A DNA stretch of 11,331 nt from an uncultured Lachnospiraceae bacterium (GTDB taxonomy: Bacteria; Bacillota; Clostridia; Lachnospirales; Lachnospiraceae): the NCBI GenBank assembly GCA_902783305.1, contig CACZQU010000471.1:1-11331 (forward strand), read 5' to 3'. Made by a program: the position numbers and the translations under genes. Below, one piece after another: positions 1-5,039 of the stretch (its first letter is position 1; every line of letters begins with the position of its first letter). Below the pieces are notes generated by a model, which was not told the DNA's origin, ran no database searches, and was given only the letters and a program-made list of their open reading frames with translations.

Positions 1-2570
1 ACATCTTCTGCGATGAGCACTCTCCGGCCGGAGAGTGCACCTTCCGGGACGGGATCTGCAGACGACGGGAACGTCTGGTCTTCGATACGGCGGTCCGAAG
101 GCCGCAGAACCACCGTAACGGTAAAGGTAGAGCCGACCCCTTTCTCGCTTTCCACCTGGATATTGCCGCTCATCATCTCCACATAGTTTTTCGTGATGGC
201 CATACCCAGGCCGCTTCCTCCATACCGGTTCTCCGCGGATCCGTCTTCCTGTGAAAAGGTTTCAAACAGGTGAGGGATAAACTCCTGATCCATACCGATA
301 CCGGTATCCTGTATGATGAAACGAAGCCGGCAGTGGTCTTTATCCTGATTGAGATGATCCACAGTAAGGGAAATTCTGCCGGGAGCCTCCGTAAATTTTA
401 CGGAGTTTCCGACAATGTTGATCAGGATCTGCCTGAGCTTTATACTGTCGCCATAATAATAATCAAGAACCTGCCCGCCGACATTGCACTCATAATCCAG
501 ACCCTTGTCAGAGCATTGGCCGTTGATGATGCTGTCTACCTGGTCGATAAACTGACGGAAGGAGAATTCCTCATCCTTCAGAACGGTTTTTCCTGATTCG
601 ATCCGGCTCATGTCGAGGATGTCGTTGATCAGGCTCAGCAGATGGGCGGCGCTGGAATTGATCTTCTTGAGCTGCTCCCGGGTGGCGGGCGTCAGATCCG
701 GATCCCTGACAGCGATATTTCCCAGACCGATGATGGCATTCATGGGGGTTCGGATCTCGTGACTCATATGGGAAAGAAAGCTGGTCTTGGCACGGCTGTT
801 TTCTTCCGCCAGCGCCTTTTCGATCTCGACCTGCCTTTCTCTTTGCTGAATCCTGGAATAGATCCGGAACAGGATGAACAGGGCAGTGACAATCAGACTG
901 ATCTGGATGAAGGACGCGGTGGTCAGGGAATACTCGACCTGTGCCAGGACATCCTTCAGATAAGAAAAAAGTGGCTTTGTCGCGCCTGAGACCGTGTCGA
1001 TACCGGCTTCCTCAAGCTGCTTTACATAGTAGGTCTGAAGCGGGGCAACCGACCGTTCAATCGCTTTTTCTGTGGACTGGCGCATCCAGATAGTGGAAGT
1101 AAAGATAATCAGTCCCAGAAGGACGATCCACGAGATGGTGGAGCGTCCAAGACGCCTCCCGGTATCCTTTTTCAGCAGATGATAAAAGAACCAGAAGCCC
1201 AGGATGCTCCAGGCGGCAAGAATCAGATAGGATTCCGTGGACAGGGTCTTGACCTTTGTCAGGTTGGGAATCAGAAACTCCAGGAAAAACAGCAGCGAGA
1301 TGATGAGACCGGCCAGACCGGTCAGATGGATGACTTTGTTTCCCTGCTCCTTTGCGGCATAGGCGGCTGCGGCTGACGCGAAGGCATAGGCGATCACCGC
1401 GCCGATCGTAGTGACGTCTACAATCCAGCTGATGGCGGTTCTCCCTAAAAAAGGGAAAAAGGCGGAAATCCCGAAAATACAGAGGATGGCATTTCCCGGG
1501 ATCCCGTTTTTGTCCAGCTTCCCCATCCGGGCAGAGAGCATTCCGTCGCCGGCCATGGTATACATCAGACGGCTCAGGGCGATGTAATGCCCGATCAGTC
1601 CGGTGAAAATGCCACAGAACGCAGCGATACCAAGAAGCACACAGCCCCTGGTTCCCAATGCCGATTTTGCGGCAAAAAATGTCGGGAAAGCGGCAATCCC
1701 GGTCTGGTTCTCAAGACCGGCAATATAATCCGCCCAGCCGGCACAGCCCTCGGGCACCGCGGCTGCGGCGAGGAGCGCGAGCAGGATATAGGCGGCTGCT
1801 GCGGTAATCAGAGCGATAAATAAAATGCGGAAGGTGGCTTTCAGAGGATATCTGGCTTCACCCGCGGAATGGGAGATCGATTCGAAACCGACATAAGCCC
1901 AGGGCGCCAGGGCGAAAATCGTGATCACTCCGTCCGGAGGGCTGTAATCCGGGGCAAAGGCAGGCTGAAACAGCGTCAAGCCGCTTGGATTTTTCAGGAC
2001 GGCGGCTGCGAAGCACAGGACGATTCCCGCCAGGAGAGTTATCGCCATGATGATCTGCGCATGTTCCGCGAGCTTACGGTGAAGACAGATACAGGCTGAG
2101 GAAAAAAGGGCTGCGACCGCGAGCAGGATTTCTCCGAAATAAATATGAAAACCGGCAATCTCATAGTCAAACCCAAACTGGAAGGTGCTGCCCATGAGGG
2201 CTCTTGCGATGAGCGGAAGGGCAGAAGCATTGGCCCAGATAATGGCAATATAGGTCAGGCAGAGAAACCAGGCACTCAGGAAGCCGTGATCATAGCCGAA
2301 ATATTGTCTGGTATAGGAGTAGGTTCCTCCGTTATCGGGAATCCGGTTGATCAGGAAATGATAATTCGCTGCGAGAACCAGCATGACCAGGGCGCCAAGC
2401 CCGATACCAAGCGTGGTTCCTATAGGACCGCCGATAGGGAGAAAGGTGGTGCCGGGCATGACAAAGGATCCCCATCCTACGCTGCACCCGAAGGCAAGTG
2501 CCCAGGCACCGATGCCGGACAGATACGGGGAAACGGCCTTTTCTGTGCCGCTGGCGGATGCGTTATTCAT
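1..2570 (-). CDS. APC-family amino-acid permease fused to hybrid sensor histidine kinase (3' end beyond window)
   Basis: I translated the minus strand from ATG 2568-2570 to the left edge: over 856 codons with no stop and one constant frame. Residues 1 to about 470 read as an APC-superfamily permease of about 12 membrane helices. They include the glycine-rich TM1 motif GWGSFVMPG (32-40) and a typical GHYIALSRLMYTMAGDGML stretch. A further helix (about 479-496), a 55-residue presumed outside loop and another helix (about 553-571) lead through a short coiled coil into a kinase core. The H box is SHMSHEIRTP with phospho-His604. The N box has N718/N722, the G1 box is DTGIGM (755-760) and the G2 box is GGSGLGM (784-790). 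A receiver domain begins near 848 with its acidic pair E855-D856, then the window ends. Inference: amino-acid transport or binding controls autophosphorylation. The ATG overlaps the end of the HPt gene, with only a weak AAAGAGA upstream, so translation is probably coupled. The substrate cannot be told from sequence, and the permease part may be sensor only. Confidence 0.93.
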   Translation of the reverse strand, partial: MNNASASGTEKAVSPYLSGIGAWALAFGCSVGWGSFVMPGTTFLPIGGPIGTTLGIGLGALVMLVLAANYHFLINRIPDNGGTYSYTRQYFGYDHGFLSAWFLCLTYIAIIWANASALPLIARALMGSTFQFGFDYEIAGFHIYFGEILLAVAALFSSACICLHRKLAEHAQIIMAITLLAGIVLCFAAAVLKNPSGLTLFQPAFAPDYSPPDGVITIFALAPWAYVGFESISHSAGEARYPLKATFRILFIALITAAAAYILLALLAAAAVPEGCAGWADYIAGLENQTGIAAFPTFFAAKSALGTRGCVLLGIAAFCGIFTGLIGHYIALSRLMYTMAGDGMLSARMGKLDKNGIPGNAILCIFGISAFFPFLGRTAISWIVDVTTIGAVIAYAFASAAAAYAAKEQGNKVIHLTGLAGLIISLLFFLEFLIPNLTKVKTLSTESYLILAAWSILGFWFFYHLLKKDTGRRLGRSTISWIVLLGLIIFTSTIWMRQSTEKAIERSVAPLQTYYVKQLEEAGIDTVSGATKPLFSYLKDVLAQVEYSLTTASFIQISLIVTALFILFRIYSRIQQRERQVEIEKALAEENSRAKTSFLSHMSHEIRTPMNAIIGLGNIAVRDPDLTPATREQLKKINSSAAHLLSLINDILDMSRIESGKTVLKDEEFSFRQFIDQVDSIINGQCSDKGLDYECNVGGQVLDYYYGDSIKLRQILINIVGNSVKFTEAPGRISLTVDHLNQDKDHCRLRFIIQDTGIGMDQEFIPHLFETFSQEDGSAENRYGGSGLGMAITKNYVEMMSGNIQVESEKGVGSTFTVTVVLRPSDRRIEDQTFPSSADPVPEGALSGRRVLIAED
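17..38. repeat. Perfect 22-bp palindrome inside the kinase-receiver linker
   Basis: The arm GCACTCTCCGG (17-27) is followed at once by its exact reverse complement CCGGAGAGTGC (28-38). It lies in codons for the join between the kinase ATPase domain and the receiver (residues around ALSGRRVL). It may be only codon coincidence in a GC-rich linker, or an mRNA hairpin or protein-binding site. Confidence 0.6.
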
Positions 2571-2925
2571 AATTCCGGATCTCTTTCGTTGTTTTCAGAG
2601 CCAGTTCATTGACTTCCTGGATCTTTGCCTCGACCTGAGAATCTGTCATTTTCCTTGCGCTTCCGGGACGGAATTCTTCGGCGATGTCAGATGCCGCGTC
2701 CGCGAGCCGGATCAGTCCGAGATTGCTGCAAACCCCTTTGATCGCATGGGCGCTCTCAAAAAGCGAAACGGGATCCATGGTTTTTGCGGCTTCGGCAAAG
2801 GACGCAAAGACCGGATTGCCGGGCAGCTTACGGATATGCTTGTCGATGAGCTTTTCCATCCTGAGGATTTTCTGAGCCTGGTCAAAGTCACCATCGATGT
2901 TGCTGTATAATTCCTGCAGGGTCAT
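2563..2925 (-). CDS. Stand-alone histidine phosphotransfer (HPt) domain protein
   Basis: This 120-residue soluble helical protein carries the HPt signature AHAIKGVCSNLGL, with His60 as the expected phospho-acceptor and the usual lysine and glycines around it. HPt proteins have no catalytic activity; they pass phosphate from a hybrid kinase receiver to the receiver of an output protein. The start at ATG 2923-2925 is supported by a GGAAGG ribosome binding site 6 bases upstream. The gene lies between a receiver-EAL gene (108-bp gap upstream) and the permease-kinase, whose start codon it overlaps by 8 bases (ATTATGAATAAC contains both the ATG and this gene's TAA). Position and domain type suggest it links the two (inference). 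The family call is firm; the partners are inferred from gene order. Confidence 0.9.
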   Translation of the reverse strand: MTLQELYSNIDGDFDQAQKILRMEKLIDKHIRKLPGNPVFASFAEAAKTMDPVSLFESAHAIKGVCSNLGLIRLADAASDIAEEFRPGSARKMTDSQVEAKIQEVNELALKTTKEIRNYE

Positions 2926-3033
2926 TTCTTACCTTCCTTTCCATGGCAGTTCTGTCAGCGGGGACCGACATGAAGATCCGGAGAAATACACACAGATCAT
3001 TACCGGCTCTGACTGACTGCACCTTCAAAAAAC

Positions 3034-4776
3034 TTATTCTGTATCCTTTTCCTTTTCCTTTTCCTTTTCCTTTTCCTTCTCCTTCGTCCTGTCGATTTCG
3101 ATTTCACGGATGATCAGCTTTTCGAATTCCTCAGGCGGAAGAGGACGGGAAAAATAATATCCCTGTACCAGGTCACAGTTTGCCCGTCGGAGAAGATCCA
3201 GCTGGCCTTCCGTCTCGACGCCTTCCGCCACCACAGGCACGTCGAGATATTTCGCCATATCCAGGATAAGCTTTACGAGCCGGCGGTCGGTTTCACTGGT
3301 CTCGATATTCCGGATAAAGACCATGTCCAGCTTGAGGACATCGATGGGAAGCCGGGAGAGCATGTTCAGCGACGAATAACCGGTTCCGAAGTCGTCCATT
3401 TCAATTTCAAAGCCGAGATCCCGCAGCTGTTCGACGACATCGATGACGAGACTGGCATTTTCCGTATACGCGGATTCGGTGACCTCCAGCTTGATATTTT
3501 TGAAATCGAGACCGTGGTCAGTCACCAGCTTTTTCAGCCGGTCAATCAGGGTCGGATCCAGCAGATTCGTACGCGAGAGGTTTACGGAGATGGGCAGGAT
3601 AAAATGATACCGGTTCTGCCAGTCGACAATCTGCTTCGCCGCGACGTCCCAGACATAGCTGTCTACGATGCCGATCAGGCCCTTCCCCTCGAAAAGAGGC
3701 ACAAAATCTCCCGGGAAGGTCATCCCCAGCTCCGGGTGCTTCCAGCGGATCAAAGCTTCCGCGCTGGAAAGCCTTGGAGGATCCTCTTTGATATTGTATT
3801 TCGGCTGATAGAAGACCTGAAACTGCCGCTCCTGCACCGCGGCCGTGATATCGTTCAGAAGCTTCTGGTCAAAAAGCTCACGCTTGTGAAGGATTTCGTC
3901 ATAGATCATCAGGGGATTCTGGAAATCTCCGCGCACCATATTGCAGGCAGCCCTGGAGCAGTCAAACATCACCACCGGTTCCACACCGTCTGCCCAGGGT
4001 CTTATCCCCATACGCAGATATATGTTGACTCCGGGGGAGAGCTCGTTGACCTTTTTCTGAAACCGGTTCAGAAGAGCCTTGTAATTCTCCTGCCGGTCAC
4101 AGTAAATGTCAAAGTGGTCGCCTTCATAACGGCTGGCAATTCCGGGGGTCAGAGAGAGAAACTGCCGGATTTCCCTGCCGAGCGAGCGTAGAATCATATC
4201 ACCGAACTCACGGCCGTGCAGAGCATTGACGGAATGAAACTGCTCGACGTTTATGGATACGGCATCAAAATGGAGCTCCGGGTGATAGAGAAAAAGCCGG
4301 TTGGCATATTCATGGAAGAAATTATGATTGTAAAGCTGGGTAAGAGAATCATACTCCGCCGCGGAAATCAGCTGGCGCCCTTCACTGAGCTCGATGATCC
4401 GGCTGACCCGCGCGAGGATGACCTCGTGCATATCAAAAGGCTTTGTGATGAAATCCGCTGCTCCCATCTGGAGCGCTTTCAGCTCCGCGCTCTTGTCCGC
4501 AGTCAGCACAATGACGGGAATTTTTTTCATCTCTTCATGGCTTTGCATGTATTTCAGCACGGTAAACCCGTCCATTACCGGCATGATGAGATCAAGCATG
4601 ACGATGGAAAGGTCTTTGAGATGAGAGCGGATGATGTCCAGTGCCTGCGCGCCATTCTCCGCATACAGGATTTCGTAATCATTCTCAAGTATTATTTCAA
4701 GGGTGTCGCGGTTGATTTCCTGGTCATCCACGACCAGGACAAGCTGACGGCCTTTGATTTGCCTGGATTTAATCAT
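3034..4776 (-). CDS. Response regulator: receiver, degenerate GGDEF, intact EAL (predicted c-di-GMP phosphodiesterase)
   Basis: The 580-residue protein starts with a receiver domain (about 12-130). It has the acidic pair D17-D18, phospho-acceptor D62 in LDLIMP, T92 and K112 in TKPF. A GGDEF-fold domain follows (about 141-295). Its active-site motif is EGDHF (218-222) instead of GGDEF, so cyclase activity is unlikely, though such domains can bind GTP and regulate. The EAL domain (about 304-555) has all the expected motifs: EALIRW (340-345), N399, E431 in EVTES, DDFGTGYSS (461-469), K482, AEGVE (517-521) and QGYYFS (538-543). It should therefore cleave c-di-GMP. There is no membrane segment, so it acts in the cytoplasm. 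The C-terminus is a lysine-glutamate repeat (565-577). ATG 4774-4776 is preceded by AAAGGGG about 10 bases upstream. It is the first gene of the minus-strand operon. Confidence 0.95.
   Translation of the reverse strand: MIKSRQIKGRQLVLVVDDQEINRDTLEIILENDYEILYAENGAQALDIIRSHLKDLSIVMLDLIMPVMDGFTVLKYMQSHEEMKKIPVIVLTADKSAELKALQMGAADFITKPFDMHEVILARVSRIIELSEGRQLISAAEYDSLTQLYNHNFFHEYANRLFLYHPELHFDAVSINVEQFHSVNALHGREFGDMILRSLGREIRQFLSLTPGIASRYEGDHFDIYCDRQENYKALLNRFQKKVNELSPGVNIYLRMGIRPWADGVEPVVMFDCSRAACNMVRGDFQNPLMIYDEILHKRELFDQKLLNDITAAVQERQFQVFYQPKYNIKEDPPRLSSAEALIRWKHPELGMTFPGDFVPLFEGKGLIGIVDSYVWDVAAKQIVDWQNRYHFILPISVNLSRTNLLDPTLIDRLKKLVTDHGLDFKNIKLEVTESAYTENASLVIDVVEQLRDLGFEIEMDDFGTGYSSLNMLSRLPIDVLKLDMVFIRNIETSETDRRLVKLILDMAKYLDVPVVAEGVETEGQLDLLRRANCDLVQGYYFSRPLPPEEFEKLIIREIEIDRTKEKEKEKEKEKEKDTE
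3045..3080. repeat. Hexanucleotide tandem repeat (CCTTTT) coding a Lys-Glu tail
   Basis: Five perfect CCTTTT units (3045-3074) are followed by one imperfect CCTTCT unit. Read on the minus strand they code alternating K and E near the C-terminus of the EAL protein. The unit is a multiple of three, so slippage would change tail length by dipeptides without shifting frame. Confidence 0.9.
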
Positions 4777-4823
4777 AACATGTAAACCCCTTTCAGTGGG
4801 CAGACTCGTGCATGATCTTTATA

Positions 4824-4835
4824 GTATGATCATAC
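4824..4835. promoter_or_regulatory. Perfect 12-bp palindrome over the -10 of the signalling operon
   Basis: GTATGATCATAC equals its own reverse complement. It covers the predicted -10 hexamer of the minus-strand promoter, so a bound dimeric regulator would block polymerase. No regulator can be named. Confidence 0.4.
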
Positions 4836-4858
4836 CTCTAAGAATATCACACCGTCAA
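4829..4858 (-). promoter_or_regulatory. Predicted promoter of the receiver-EAL / HPt / permease-kinase operon
   Basis: On the minus strand TTGACG (4858-4853) and TATGAT (4834-4829) are separated by 18 bases, a good match to a housekeeping sigma promoter. A start near 4822 would leave a leader of about 45 bases before the ATG. Confidence 0.6.
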
Positions 4859-4881
4859 GGATGGACTTATGTTTTTTGCCG

Positions 4882-4905
4882 GTATATGAACGGCAGTATA
4901 TGAAC
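4882..4905 (+). promoter_or_regulatory. Tandem 10-bp direct repeat upstream of the GH3 promoter
   Basis: GTATATGAAC occurs at 4882-4891 and again at 4896-4905, 14 bp start to start. The pair ends 11 bases before the predicted -35. This is the usual place for an activator that binds direct repeats, such as an AraC-type or OmpR-type regulator. The binding protein is unknown. Confidence 0.45.
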
Positions 4906-4916
4906 AATAACCTCTC

Positions 4917-4945
4917 TTGACACGGAAAAACATTTTTACTATTCT
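4917..4945 (+). promoter_or_regulatory. Predicted promoter of the GH3 glycosidase gene
   Basis: A consensus -35 TTGACA (4917-4922) is followed after exactly 17 bases by TATTCT (4940-4945). Transcription would begin near 4952. That leaves about 88 bases before ATG 5040 but only about 7 before ATG 4959, which argues for the later start codon. Confidence 0.7.
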
Positions 4946-5024
4946 TTTTTCAGAGTAAATGTTGAATGAGCCGCTGCGAAAGGAGAAGGCGGTTTCAGAG
5001 AAAAATGTCAAGCGGACCATGGCG

Positions 5025-5031
5025 AAAGGAG
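5025..5031 (+). promoter_or_regulatory. Ribosome binding site deciding the GH3 start
   Basis: AAAGGAG lies 8 bases before ATG 5040. The in-frame ATGs at 4959 and 5019 have no Shine-Dalgarno sequence. A near copy of this stretch (GCGAAAGGAGAAGGCG, 4976-4991) occurs upstream but has no in-frame ATG at the right distance. Confidence 0.7.
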
Positions 5032-5039
5032 AGAAGGCG

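Noticed and set aside
2145..2910. Plus-strand open frames of 155 and 175 codons opposite the permease and HPt genes
   Set aside because: They are antisense shadows of genes with clear domain motifs, and have no ribosome binding site or recognisable family.
2926..3033. Possible separate promoter or terminator between the receiver-EAL and HPt genes
   Set aside because: No hairpin with a T-run and no acceptable -35/-10 pair was found in the 108-bp gap, so I treat the three genes as one operon.
3514..4785. Plus-strand open frames of 225 and 189 codons opposite the receiver-EAL gene
   Set aside because: The minus-strand reading has full catalytic motifs throughout; these frames are its complements.
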